DNA of 17,666 nucleotides from Candidatus Pacearchaeota archaeon (GCA_018304205.1 JAGVWR010000017.1:1-17666); one strand, 5' to 3'. Shown: positions 5,801 through 13,257, counted from the first letter of the stretch. Notes: a model not told the origin generated them from the letters alone. Made by a program: numbers and translations.

Positions 5801-6501
5801 AGATAAAGAAAGATAACTTGTGGAAATATTCTACATTTTTACTTGCTGCAGTTCTTATAATTGGGGCATTTATGTATTTCACTGGAGATAAAACAACAAC
5901 CGGACAAGTTGTAAACAACCCTGCAGATACTGTTAGCGGAACAACGAAAACCGCAACAATTGATGATGATGCTATTTTAGGAGATAAAGATGCTCCTGTA
6001 ACTATAATAGAATTTAGTGATTATCAATGTCCATACTGTAGAAAATTCTGGACAGAGACATATCCTTCATTGAAAAAGGAATACATTGATACTGGAAAAG
6101 TAAAACTTGTATTTAGGGATTTTCCACTATCAAGCATACATCCTATGGCTCAAAGCGCTTCTGAAGCTGCTGAATGCGTAAAAGAAGCTGGAGGAGACGA
6201 AGATTACTATAAATATCACGATAAAATGTTTTCAGAACAAAATATTTTAGATGGTGGAACTGTAAAATCCACAATCTCATTCACGAATGATGATCTGAAG
6301 AAATGGGCTAAAGATCTTGGATATGATATTTCAAAGTGCTTTGATTCTGGTAAATTCAAAAGCGAAGTACAGAAAGACTTAAGCGATGGATCAGCTGCGG
6401 GAGTTAGAGGAACACCTGCATTTTTCGTAAATGGAAAATTGTTATCAGGAGCTCAGCCTTTTAGTTCATTCAAGACAGCAATTGATGCAGAATTAGTTTA
6501 A
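5761..6501 (+). CDS. Membrane-anchored DsbA-like thiol-disulfide oxidoreductase
   Basis: 246 aa. A charged N-terminus is followed by one transmembrane anchor (residues ~24-41) and a linker, then a thioredoxin fold with helical insertion. The active site CPYC is at 90-93 after VTIIEFSDYQ, and the cis-Pro loop GTPAFFVNG is at 217-225 (Pro219). This is the DSBA/BdbD/ScoI-like pattern; the catalytic domain should face outside the cell and form or shuffle disulfides in exported proteins. Two further Cys (139 and 193) could form a structural bond. A purine-rich AAAGGGGG lies about 9 nt before the ATG, inside the preceding gene. It probably works with the overlapping membrane protein. Confidence 0.93.
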   Translation: MENEQENKQEFTIKIKKDNLWKYSTFLLAAVLIIGAFMYFTGDKTTTGQVVNNPADTVSGTTKTATIDDDAILGDKDAPVTIIEFSDYQCPYCRKFWTETYPSLKKEYIDTGKVKLVFRDFPLSSIHPMAQSASEAAECVKEAGGDEDYYKYHDKMFSEQNILDGGTVKSTISFTNDDLKKWAKDLGYDISKCFDSGKFKSEVQKDLSDGSAAGVRGTPAFFVNGKLLSGAQPFSSFKTAIDAELV

Positions 6502-6530
6502 ATTTTTTTTATTTTTTATTTCTATTTCTT
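6502..6530 (+). terminator. T-rich transcription terminator after the DsbA-like gene
   Basis: A run of eight T (6504-6511) followed by TTTTTT and further T-rich sequence directly after the stop codon, the type of U-tract that ends archaeal transcripts without needing a hairpin. Confidence 0.5.
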
Positions 6531-6611
6531 ATTATTTTATCATCTTTATTTTATGAAATTTCTCTTACCATTACATTTTAATCATTATTCTCTAATTCTT
6601 TTAGTTTCATC

Positions 6612-6878
6612 TTATTCTCTTTCTAAGAATTTATTGATATAATCAATAATCTTTTCCTTTTTGTTTGAATTTATAGATACTTCTTCTCCATAACTTGTAG
6701 GCTTACTAAGTAAAATTCCTTCCTTTTTTAATTCCTTAGCCATATCTTTTACTCTGCCACGAACATCCATCGGAAAACCCTTGGGCATATTATCTATGGA
6801 AGTATGACTGTGTTCAAACTTTCCCATACGAGTCAATTTATGCAGTATTTTTCCTTTTATTTCTTCATCTGTCCACAT
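6612..6878 (-). CDS. Small conserved archaeal protein, probable winged-helix type
   Basis: 88 aa. The core SHTSIDNMPKGFP (residues ~24-36), VKDMAKELKKEGIL and SKPTSYGEEVSINSNKKEKI gives a helix-helix-wing pattern: a recognition-like helix followed by a two-strand wing carrying KPTSYGEEVS. I recall similar short proteins in many archaea, always hypothetical. It is not fused to anything and has no catalytic motif. It is divergent from the winged-helix gene at 6954, and the AT-rich TATATAAATATAAC at 6919-6932 could serve both directions. Role in transcription or nucleic-acid binding is inferred. Confidence 0.75.
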   Translation of the reverse strand: MWTDEEIKGKILHKLTRMGKFEHSHTSIDNMPKGFPMDVRGRVKDMAKELKKEGILLSKPTSYGEEVSINSNKKEKIIDYINKFLERE

Positions 6879-6924
6879 TTTTACTCTTTTTTAAGTCCAT
6901 TAATATAGACTTTGAACAGTTATA

Positions 6925-6932
6925 TTTATATA
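6925..6932 (+). promoter_or_regulatory. TATA box setting the start of the winged-helix gene
   Basis: TTTATATA, centred 25 bp before the GTG at 6954. It argues against the longer frame from TTG 6912, whose first 14 codons would run through this box. Confidence 0.6.
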
Positions 6933-6953
6933 CTTTACGATTTAGTATTCTTC

Positions 6954-7331
6954 GTGGAAACTTCAAAATTTTCTAACAATAAAAATTCTGACAGTCATCA
7001 AAAACACAAAGTTTTTGAGAAATCATTACTGGTAAAGTTTTTAGGAGAAAATCCAGTTTTTAAAATTGTAGATTTTCTAATAGACAATAAAGGAATTGAT
7101 TTAACAAAAAAAGACATAATAGATGGAACTGGTATTTCAAGAGCCTCATTATTTAATCACTGGGGACAAATTGAACAACAACAAATAGTGATCGTAACAA
7201 GAAAATTTGGAAAAACCAAGCTCTACACCTTAAATTCAAAAAATCCTATTGTTAAGAAACTTCTTGAGCTTGAAAGCTTACTTATAGGAAATGCTTTGGA
7301 TAGTCATAAAGCCATAGAAGTTTCTATATGA
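6954..7331 (+). CDS. Winged-helix transcription regulator
   Basis: 125 aa from the GTG at 6954, which lies 25 bp after a TATA box (leaderless). After a polar N-terminus (SNNKNSDSHQKHK), residues ~30-105 form a winged helix: VKFLGENPVFKIVDFLIDNKGIDLTKKDIIDGTGISRASLFNHWGQIEQ followed by the wing IVIVTRKFGKTKLYTLNS. It ends with a short helix (NPIVKKLLELESLLIG) that could dimerise. The NPVFKIVDFL...TKKDI pattern is common among archaeal wHTH regulators located near mobile or conflict genes. Target unknown. It has a nearby divergent neighbour and is followed by a convergent operon. Confidence 0.8.
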   Translation: METSKFSNNKNSDSHQKHKVFEKSLLVKFLGENPVFKIVDFLIDNKGIDLTKKDIIDGTGISRASLFNHWGQIEQQQIVIVTRKFGKTKLYTLNSKNPIVKKLLELESLLIGNALDSHKAIEVSI

Positions 7332-7354
7332 AATTTATTTCTCTTTCTTATTGT

Positions 7355-8008
7355 TTAAATCAAGTCTACAGCGAAAGTCTCTATATTCACTAAATCTTGT
7401 ATTGTTTCATTATTACGATAAAAAAATCTAGTATTTTTTATTTTCTTTATTGCTTGCTCTTCAAAATATTTTTTCATATTACTGTAAACCTCAATATTTT
7501 TCAAGAAAAAAGTATCTGATACAATTTTAACCTCTCTTTTTTCTAATCTCTTTTTAATTGTTTCTTGACAACATTCTAGAATAATAAAGTCTGATTCTAA
7601 ACCGAAAGTGTTGTACTTGCAAATTGCCAAATCATATAATTCTGATGCAATTTTTAAGTACTCTCTAAATTTTAAATCTTCACTATTATGGGAATAACCA
7701 TAATAACCAAAATATGGAAGTGATAATAACCCCCTATTTAATAAAATTATTCTTGGAGCGGTTAAGTTAAGATTTGTTGCTAGTTCTAGATTATTGAAAA
7801 AATTTGAATAGTAATTTACTGCTAGAGTACTCTCTATATTTTTAAATTTTTTATTATATTTTCTTATAAATTCTTTGGCAAAAGGATGAATTTTATTATT
7901 GCCCTTTGTAAACTTTTGTAGTAAGTTAACATGATAAAAACTTGAAAGGGACTTTATTATTGTGCTCTTGCCTGTGCCTTTTAAGCCTTCAATTGTAATT
8001 GTTCTCAT
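7355..8008 (-). CDS. Thymidylate-kinase-like P-loop kinase
   Basis: 217 aa. The N-terminus MRTITIEGLKGTGKST carries the P-loop (residues 8-16). NRG at 91-93 occupies the place of the DR(Y/S) motif of thymidylate and deoxynucleoside kinases, and the later ETIKKRLEKRE looks like the arginine-bearing lid segment. The overall length and the C-terminal 'FFYRNNETIQDLV' strand-helix fit the dTMP/dNK kinase superfamily, but the substrate cannot be read from the sequence; the changed DR motif suggests a non-standard one. The ATG overlaps the stop of the NIS-synthetase gene (ATGA) and has GAGGT at 5 nt. It is the last gene of a three-gene operon, so the substrate is probably related to the product of the other two. 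Confidence 0.75.
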   Translation of the reverse strand: MRTITIEGLKGTGKSTIIKSLSSFYHVNLLQKFTKGNNKIHPFAKEFIRKYNKKFKNIESTLAVNYYSNFFNNLELATNLNLTAPRIILLNRGLLSLPYFGYYGYSHNSEDLKFREYLKIASELYDLAICKYNTFGLESDFIILECCQETIKKRLEKREVKIVSDTFFLKNIEVYSNMKKYFEEQAIKKIKNTRFFYRNNETIQDLVNIETFAVDLI

Positions 8009-9159
8009 CTATACCTCGGATTTTTATGCCTTGTAAAAACTGTTTTATTATTTTTGAATTCAGACTCAGCCATTGTATAGAAATAATTTTTTGGAAATAG
8101 ACTTTGATCGAAAAATCTTTTAAATGATTCTTTAATTTTGGATATTATTACTCTCTTTGGAATATTCCATTCTTTATTTATTAGTTTGACAAATTTATCT
8201 AACATATATCTGCCAACATAATTATCATAGACTAAACTGTAGGAAATAATCTTCTTACATTCTGTTCCCATGAGATGCTTATTGAACTTATTACTTAGTT
8301 TCTTTTTCTTTCTAATATCTAGGTCTATGTACATACTTTGAAAATCTCTATGAACTATTCTAGTAATCTTTAAATTTGGTGCTATTTCTGCCAGAATATT
8401 TTGACCATGGGGTTCTAATAAAAGTCCATAATTATTTATGAAAAAACTCATATTCTTAAATAAAGGCCAAATTATCTCATTTATTAAAAAGTCCATTGGG
8501 TCTATCTTTCTTCTTTCTACTATTTGGACAAATAATGGTTTATCAGATGGCTTGTTTAAATCTCTTGAGTATAATGAAAACATTGGAACTATTATTCTCT
8601 TTTCTCTTACAGATGGTCTTGGTTGTGTCTCTCTGACTAACATTCCAAAATTCCTGTAAACTATCCCTATAGTTTCGGGCAGAAATGCAAAGGATTCTGG
8701 AATATTTTTCTTTAGAATAGCCTGCTCCAACTCTGAAGAAACCTTAATGCTATGAATTACAGAACTTTTTGTAAGTCTTCTTATATATCTAGATAATCTT
8801 TTGTTCAAATGTAATTTGACAAATATATTCTTGTCTATCAAAACTGTTCTTGTTGATGAAGTTGGTTGAACACTTTTCTTCCAATTAAGATTAGTTGGTT
8901 TTATTTCATAAAGCATATCTGGATGAATAAAAAAATTAACATTTTTTCCAACAAATTTCTTATAAATAAGTTTATTTGGTTTAGAAATAAACAAACTTAC
9001 TTTATTTCTTGAGAGCTTTGTATAAGGTAATGTATAAGATTGACTTCCTTGAATCGCACAGAAATCTTTCGAAACTTCGTTTGCAACTTTCTTAAATTCA
9101 TTTACATAGCGTTCTAGGTAAATGTAACTTTTTTCCTGCGCCATTGATTTAAGTTCCAT
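8005..9159 (-). CDS. Shortened IucA/IucC-type (NIS) synthetase
   Basis: 384 aa. Signature pieces of the siderophore synthetase fold appear in order: HPDMLYEIKP (79-88), PTSSTRTV (99-106), FVKLHLNKRLSRYIRRL (113-129), GIVYR (165-169), LLEPHGQNILAE (247-258) and RIVHRDFQSMYIDLD (267-281). These match the ATP-binding residues of IucA/IucC proteins, which adenylate a carboxylate and join it to an amine or alcohol. Typical members have ~580-620 residues; here most of the N-terminal domain, with its HPxHPxxK segment, is absent. The stop overlaps the kinase start, and the ATG at 9159 has GAGGT and lies 2 nt after the HD gene; ATG 9144 is an alternative. No other siderophore gene is visible, so the product is unknown. 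Confidence 0.8.
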   Translation of the reverse strand: MELKSMAQEKSYIYLERYVNEFKKVANEVSKDFCAIQGSQSYTLPYTKLSRNKVSLFISKPNKLIYKKFVGKNVNFFIHPDMLYEIKPTNLNWKKSVQPTSSTRTVLIDKNIFVKLHLNKRLSRYIRRLTKSSVIHSIKVSSELEQAILKKNIPESFAFLPETIGIVYRNFGMLVRETQPRPSVREKRIIVPMFSLYSRDLNKPSDKPLFVQIVERRKIDPMDFLINEIIWPLFKNMSFFINNYGLLLEPHGQNILAEIAPNLKITRIVHRDFQSMYIDLDIRKKKKLSNKFNKHLMGTECKKIISYSLVYDNYVGRYMLDKFVKLINKEWNIPKRVIISKIKESFKRFFDQSLFPKNYFYTMAESEFKNNKTVFTRHKNPRYR

Positions 9160-9161
9160 TT

Positions 9162-9752
9162 TTACCTCGGAAATTTATTTATAATTTCCTTTAGATATGC
9201 AATGTTCTTTTCTCTTTGTTCTCCATATAATTTTCTAGCTGAAGCAGTATAGAACTGAGTGTTTTCTAGGAATTTAAGAGTTCCAATATACCAAGTATAA
9301 TCGTCTTTAACTCCGAGTTCTGCCTTTACTTCTGTATTTCTTTCTAGGAAATCAAGTCTTCCTAAATTTGCAATATCTGCATCACATAATATTTGTTCTA
9401 AATGATTCTTTGGACTTGAAGGCATTTTTGTAGCGGGAATCATTTCAGCAATTCTTTTTGTCTCTTCTAGAGTATACCCAAAAAGAGGATAAGTTACCAT
9501 AATTAAATTTGCAGTTTTTTCTTCGTTGTACTTATCTCCCACTATTTGAACTAGATCATGGCCGATTGCTGCGCTTCTGCCTATATTGATATCATACTGC
9601 GAAATTCCTTCTAGAGTTGCAAGTCTTGTAAATTCAAACTCGACATCATCTGCATGCCTCTTATTATGATAAGGCAATTGTGGCATATACTTGTCTTTGT
9701 ATGATCTTGCTCTTGTGAGCTTCTCTTCATAATCATTGTTTTTGCTTTCCAT
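9162..9752 (-). CDS. HD-superfamily metal-dependent phosphohydrolase
   Basis: 196 aa. The metal ligands of an HD domain are visible: YHNKRH at residues 28-33, GHD at 64-66 and DADIANLG at 124-131. The YHNxxH...HD...D arrangement is that of predicted HD phosphohydrolases acting on nucleotides or other phosphoesters. It is the first gene of the operon with the NIS-type synthetase and the kinase. A TATA box (GGTTTTATAAAA on the plus strand, 9769-9780) lies ~25 bp before the ATG, so the mRNA is probably leaderless. Substrate unknown; with a kinase in the same operon, a phosphorylated intermediate is plausible. Confidence 0.83.
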   Translation of the reverse strand: MESKNNDYEEKLTRARSYKDKYMPQLPYHNKRHADDVEFEFTRLATLEGISQYDINIGRSAAIGHDLVQIVGDKYNEEKTANLIMVTYPLFGYTLEETKRIAEMIPATKMPSSPKNHLEQILCDADIANLGRLDFLERNTEVKAELGVKDDYTWYIGTLKFLENTQFYTASARKLYGEQREKNIAYLKEIINKFPR

Positions 9753-9768
9753 AATATCTATAAAGAAA

Positions 9769-9780
9769 GGTTTTATAAAA
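9769..9780 (-). promoter_or_regulatory. TATA box of the HD/NIS/kinase operon
   Basis: Minus-strand TTTTATAAAACC centred ~23-25 bp before the ATG at 9752. Confidence 0.6.
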
Positions 9781-9810
9781 AATAACTTACCAAAAACTGC
9801 TTAAAAACCG

Positions 9811-9820
9811 AAATATTTAA
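9811..9820 (+). promoter_or_regulatory. TATA box of the Lrp/AsnC gene
   Basis: AAATATTTAA, about 30 bp before the ATG at 9848; divergent from the HD operon promoter. A very short leader is expected. Confidence 0.5.
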
Positions 9821-9847
9821 GTAGTTATTGCGTATTATAATAATAAC

Positions 9848-10879
9848 ATGAAAGTATTACCAGTTTTAGGCTTAATTGAAGAGAAGGAAGAAATAGTTGA
9901 TTTAGACGTAAAAGACAAAAAAATACTAATTGAATTAAGCAAAAATGTTCGCTGTCCATTAAGTAAAATTTCTAAAACTGTTGGTTTATCAAGAGATGGT
10001 GTAAAGTATAGAATTGAGAATTTTAGGAAAAATAAAGTTCTAAACGGTACTAGAACTCTTGTAAATACCACTTATTTAGGTTACGATTCTTATCATGTTT
10101 TCTTAAAACTAAGAAATCCTAGCAAAAAAATTGAAAAAGAACTAATAAAGAAATTGCAAGATTTGCCTTATATAAGGGCTATCCTAAAGTTTTATGGTAA
10201 CTATGATTTTGAGATTGCATTAATAGCTAAGAACAATTCGGAATTTGACATAGTTTTAACTGAACTGTTAAATAAAGTCAAAGATTATCTTAATACATAT
10301 GAGATACTGATAATTACTAAGAGCATTATCGGCAGAGCTTTTCCAAAGAGTTTTATGAAAAATATTGAAATTAAGAAATTTGTAAATGAAGTAAAAGATA
10401 AAAAAGATAATTATAAGCCAGATAAAAAAGATTTTTCAATACTTGAATTAATAAGAGATAATGCAGACTTATCTCTACTTGAAATTTCTGAAAAAACAAA
10501 GATGTCTAGCGATAGTGTTAGTTATAGATTAAAAAAATTATCTGAAAATATAATATTAAAATATGTGCCTGTGATAAATTATCACGCTCTTGGATACAGT
10601 GTTTATGCTTCTTTGCTTAATATAGGGCCAATAACTGAATCTAAAGAAGGAAAAATTTCTAATTTTCTTAGACAAAATGAAAACGTTCTTTGGGGGGTTA
10701 AAACAATTGGGAAATATAACGTTTTGCTTTATATTTGCGTTAAAAATAACGATGAATTTCAAAAAACAATAAACGAGATAAGATCCTTATTTCCTAATGA
10801 ACTAAGTGATGATGAGAATCTTTTGGCTGTTGCTGAGCACAAATATACTTATGCTCCAGACTGTTTATTTAAAAAATAA
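9848..10879 (+). CDS. Double Lrp/AsnC-family transcription regulator
   Basis: 343 aa made of two copies of the Lrp/AsnC plan. First unit: helix-turn-helix at ~19-68 (LDVKDKKILIELSKN..., ISKTVGLSRDGVKYRIE) and a RAM-like ligand and dimer domain at ~72-160 (GYDSYHVFLKL...YDFEIALIAKN). Second unit: HTH at ~193-243 (KKDFSILELIRDNADLSLLEISEKTKMSSDSVSYRLK) and a RAM-like part at ~248-335 (LGYSVYASLLNIG...KYNVLLYICVKNNDEF). Single Lrp proteins have ~150-165 residues, so this is an internal duplication or fusion that would give an intramolecular dimer. It may sense amino acids or similar small molecules. It is divergent from the HD/NIS/kinase operon, whose promoter is 95 bp away, so it is a candidate regulator of it. 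Confidence 0.88.
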   Translation: MKVLPVLGLIEEKEEIVDLDVKDKKILIELSKNVRCPLSKISKTVGLSRDGVKYRIENFRKNKVLNGTRTLVNTTYLGYDSYHVFLKLRNPSKKIEKELIKKLQDLPYIRAILKFYGNYDFEIALIAKNNSEFDIVLTELLNKVKDYLNTYEILIITKSIIGRAFPKSFMKNIEIKKFVNEVKDKKDNYKPDKKDFSILELIRDNADLSLLEISEKTKMSSDSVSYRLKKLSENIILKYVPVINYHALGYSVYASLLNIGPITESKEGKISNFLRQNENVLWGVKTIGKYNVLLYICVKNNDEFQKTINEIRSLFPNELSDDENLLAVAEHKYTYAPDCLFKK

Positions 10880-10890
10880 AGGATGGAATG

Positions 10891-10900
10891 ATTTATATAT
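10891..10900 (+). promoter_or_regulatory. TATA box before the small ORF and site-2 protease
   Basis: ATTTATATAT 12 bp after the Lrp stop; transcription start expected near 10920. Confidence 0.5.
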
Positions 10901-10932
10901 TTTAGATTTTGAATTTATTGATGGATAGATGA

Positions 10933-11055
10933 ATGTGGGGATTAATTGGTCTTGAATATGTCAAAGCAGAGGAAGAAGCAATTAGAAAATTTGATAGAAA
11001 AGTAGCTATGGAGAGAATTATGCTTAACAGTAAAGGGAAAAAATATGAAATTTAG
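10933..11055 (+). CDS. Possible 40-aa protein coupled to the site-2 protease gene
   Basis: ATG at 10933 opens a 40-codon frame beginning MWGLIGLEYVKAEEEAIRKF, rich in charged helix-forming residues, ending at TAG 11053-11055, 11 nt inside the next gene. It lies downstream of a TATA box and fills the gap between two genes. The overlap fits translational coupling. No family recognised; a chance ORF is possible. Confidence 0.45.
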   Translation: MWGLIGLEYVKAEEEAIRKFDRKVAMERIMLNSKGKKYEI

Positions 11056-11641
11056 TTTTAGGGAGAAAAAAGATTTAATTTATGCAGGATTGATGATTTC
11101 TTTAGCTTTTGCCATTTTGTTATCGGGAGGATATATGGTTTTGCTTTCTCTTAATTCTACTTTTTTGTTTTCTTTTGGAATAGCTTTCATCACTGCTGGA
11201 GTTGGTTTTTTGCTTCATGAACTTATGCATAAATATGTTGCACAAAGGTATGGATTGTTCGCAGAATTTAAAGCATTTTATGGGATGCTCTGGCTTGCGC
11301 TTTTGTTTTCATTATTTGGATTTATAGTGGCTGCACCTGGAGCAGTTTTTATTCACGGTTTATTAACAAAAGAGAGAAATGGGAAGATCTCTCTTGCCGG
11401 ACCTTTAACAAATATATTTTTAGCTGGAATTTTCTTAATTGCATTTATATTTGTTTCAAAAGAAGGACTTCTTGGAGAAATATTTAGGTTTGGATGGATG
11501 ATAAATGCATTACTTGGGGCGTTTAACATGATTCCTGCTATGCCTTTTGATGGGGCGAAAATTCTTGCTTGGAATAAAATAGTTTATGGAATTACAACCG
11601 CCGTTGCTGTCTTGCTATTCTTTTTAATTTATTTTGTTTAA
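11045..11641 (+). CDS. Site-2-protease-type membrane zinc metallopeptidase (M50)
   Basis: 198 aa, almost entirely hydrophobic with about six membrane segments. The zinc site HELMH is at residues 58-62 inside segment two; the second catalytic motif NMIPAMPFDG at 161-170 gives the conserved Asp; GPLTN at 119-123 is also typical of the family. It is compact, without a PDZ or CBS domain. Such enzymes cleave membrane-spanning substrates, often anti-sigma or regulator proteins in bacteria; archaeal substrates are mostly unknown. The start ATG at 11045 lies inside the preceding 40-aa frame. Family assignment is firm. Confidence 0.92.
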   Translation: MKFSFREKKDLIYAGLMISLAFAILLSGGYMVLLSLNSTFLFSFGIAFITAGVGFLLHELMHKYVAQRYGLFAEFKAFYGMLWLALLFSLFGFIVAAPGAVFIHGLLTKERNGKISLAGPLTNIFLAGIFLIAFIFVSKEGLLGEIFRFGWMINALLGAFNMIPAMPFDGAKILAWNKIVYGITTAVAVLLFFLIYFV

Positions 11642-11680
11642 TTAATTTGCAACTAGAGTTATGAAATTATTTTTCAAAAC

Positions 11681-11690
11681 ACTTATAAAG
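11681..11690 (+). promoter_or_regulatory. TATA box of the cupredoxin/DoxX operon
   Basis: ACTTATAAAG centred ~25 bp before the ATG at 11711 (leaderless). Confidence 0.6.
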
Positions 11691-11710
11691 CTCAATTTCT
11701 TGTTTAAAAA

Positions 11711-12169
11711 ATGAATAGGGGAGTTTTGACTATTAGTGTAATAATCTTACTAGTTGTTGTTGGAATCCTTGCTTATACATTTTCTCAAAGTGATGAAGTA
11801 ATTGTAAACGATGATGAAGATAACTCGAATTCTATTCCTATAAACGAAAATGCAAAAACATATGTTATTGAAATAACTTCTGAAGGATTTATTCCTAAAT
11901 CTTTAGAGATTACCGCAGGAGATAGTATAACCTGGATTAATGAAGGTGTGGAAAAAAGTTGGCCAGCTAGTGCAGTACACCCAAGTCATACAAACTATCC
12001 TGGATCAGGTATATCAAAATGTGGGACAGATCAAAGCGATGAAATATTTGATGCCTGCAAGGGACTTGCAAATGGTGAAAGCTGGAGTTTTACATTTAAT
12101 GAAGTTGGAACATGGAATTATCATGATCACTTAAATTCTGAGCATTTTGGAACAATAATTGTAAAATGA
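11711..12169 (+). CDS. Membrane-anchored cupredoxin-like protein without the Cys copper ligand
   Basis: 152 aa. One N-terminal membrane anchor (residues ~5-24) and an acidic linker lead into a plastocyanin/azurin-like domain at ~50-152: FIPKSLEITAGDSITWIN and the last strand GTIIVK are typical. Where blue copper proteins have a Cys between two His ligands, this one has WNYHDHLNSEH (His138, 140, 145), plus VHPSH earlier (His90, His93). The only two Cys (104 and 116) lie in an insert and probably form a disulfide. It may therefore bind copper through histidines only, not as a type 1 site. The last 4 nt overlap the DoxX start. Confidence 0.85.
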   Translation: MNRGVLTISVIILLVVVGILAYTFSQSDEVIVNDDEDNSNSIPINENAKTYVIEITSEGFIPKSLEITAGDSITWINEGVEKSWPASAVHPSHTNYPGSGISKCGTDQSDEIFDACKGLANGESWSFTFNEVGTWNYHDHLNSEHFGTIIVK

Positions 12170-12558
12170 AATTTTTTGATAGAACTAAAGATTATGCGCC
12201 TATTGCAGTAAGATATGGAGTTGGAATAGTCTTTTTCTTATTTGGACTAAGTCAATTAACTAGACCTGAAGCATGGATAGCATATTTTCCAACTGATCTC
12301 CCTTTTGGATTAGTAGTTAACCAGGCAATAATGTTTAATGGAATTTTTGATCTTATTCTTGGAGCTCTGCTTCTTTTGGGTCTGTTTACAAGACTTTTTG
12401 CTGCTTTGGCCGCTTTACATTTGATAGGAGTTATGTCTGTTTTGGGATATAATGATATAGCCATAAGGGATTTTGGTTTATTTTTGGGATCTTTGTCTAT
12501 ATTGTTTAACGGTGCCGATAAATGGTCTTTGGATAGGGTATTGAGAAAAAATAGTTAA
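12166..12558 (+). CDS. DoxX-family membrane protein
   Basis: 130 aa with four membrane segments. APIAVRYGVGIVFFLFGLSQL at the start, the loop TRPEAWIAYFP, LILGALLLLGLFTRLFAALAALHLIG and the last helix before a short basic tail fit the DoxX/DoxD-like family, membrane proteins linked to quinone or thiosulfate redox chemistry and oxidative stress. It overlaps the cupredoxin gene by 4 nt (ATGA), so the two are co-translated, which points to a membrane redox or copper-related task. The stop codon touches that of the convergent VapC gene with no spacer. Confidence 0.85.
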   Translation: MKFFDRTKDYAPIAVRYGVGIVFFLFGLSQLTRPEAWIAYFPTDLPFGLVVNQAIMFNGIFDLILGALLLLGLFTRLFAALAALHLIGVMSVLGYNDIAIRDFGLFLGSLSILFNGADKWSLDRVLRKNS

Positions 12559-12960
12559 TTATTTTTTAAGGTCGATTACTTTAAAATCAAATTTTCCATA
12601 AATCTTGTCAGAACTTATTATTTCACTTTCTTCCGAGAAAGCTATCTCACTTTCTTTGGCGAAGGCCATAAGTAATGCATCAAAAATATTTGCTCCTTTT
12701 TCTATATAATCTACAGTTCTAAAAAATAGATCCCATTTAACGAAGGTCAACCCGGCAATTCTTGATATATGGAATAAAGTTTCTTTCAAAGGTATATTCT
12801 CTCTATTGCAAACAATCATCAATTCGACAACGGTAAATGGAGAGATATAAATTGAATTTTTATTCTTTTCATATATCTTCTTTGCCTTTTCTTTAAGCCA
12901 GTCTGAATCTTTTAATAATGCTAAAAAAAAATCAGAATCAGCGTATTTTCTTAAACGCAT
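12559..12960 (-). CDS. vapC: VapC-type PIN-domain toxin
   Basis: 133 aa PIN domain. The acidic metal-binding residues are in place: Asp8/Asp10 in YADSDFFLALL, Glu46 in PFTVVELMI, Asp94 in NIFDALLMAF and Asp118 in ISSDKIY. PIN toxins of VapBC systems are Mg-dependent RNases that cut tRNA or rRNA. The gene overlaps the AbrB-type antitoxin by 23 nt, the usual toxin-antitoxin order (antitoxin first). Complete and apparently intact. Confidence 0.9.
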   Translation of the reverse strand: MRLRKYADSDFFLALLKDSDWLKEKAKKIYEKNKNSIYISPFTVVELMIVCNRENIPLKETLFHISRIAGLTFVKWDLFFRTVDYIEKGANIFDALLMAFAKESEIAFSEESEIISSDKIYGKFDFKVIDLKK

Positions 12961-13189
12961 TTTTTTCTATCTCCTCTCTGGCCTCTTTCTTAAGAGTTTC
13001 TATGGATTTTCCTTTTAACTTTTCTTTTCCTATATTACCCAAAGCTTCAATTGGATCGTCCTCTATTGGCTCAATAATTATAGATTTCCCAGACAACTTT
13101 AGGACTAGGGTGCTAAATTGCAAGACTTTCCTTATTTCTTCAGGGATATACAATCTTCCTTGCTTGTCAAAATATACTATTTTTTCCAT
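12938..13189 (-). CDS. vapB: AbrB/SpoVT-type antitoxin of the VapBC pair
   Basis: 83 aa. Residues 1-45 (EKIVYFDKQGRLYIPEEIRKVL...SGKSIIIEP) are a swapped-hairpin AbrB DNA-binding domain; the charged tail (IETLKKEAREEIEKNAFKKIR) would wrap the toxin. A TATA box at 13209-13220 lies ~25 bp upstream of the ATG, and a short palindrome ATTCA-ATA-TGAAT (13226-13238) sits directly behind it, a possible autoregulatory site. Overlaps vapC by 23 nt. Confidence 0.88.
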   Translation of the reverse strand: MEKIVYFDKQGRLYIPEEIRKVLQFSTLVLKLSGKSIIIEPIEDDPIEALGNIGKEKLKGKSIETLKKEAREEIEKNAFKKIR

Positions 13190-13208
13190 AAATTAATTAT
13201 ATTGCCAT

Positions 13209-13220
13209 TATTTATAAAGT
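13209..13220 (-). promoter_or_regulatory. TATA box of vapBC
   Basis: Minus-strand ACTTTATAAATA, ~25 bp before the vapB ATG (leaderless). Confidence 0.55.
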
Positions 13221-13257
13221 TTTCCATTCAATATGAATTTGTTTGTTTATAGCATTA

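Noticed and set aside
6912..6953. TTG-initiated extension of the winged-helix gene
   Set aside because: It would translate through the TATA box at 6925-6932, which points to the GTG at 6954.
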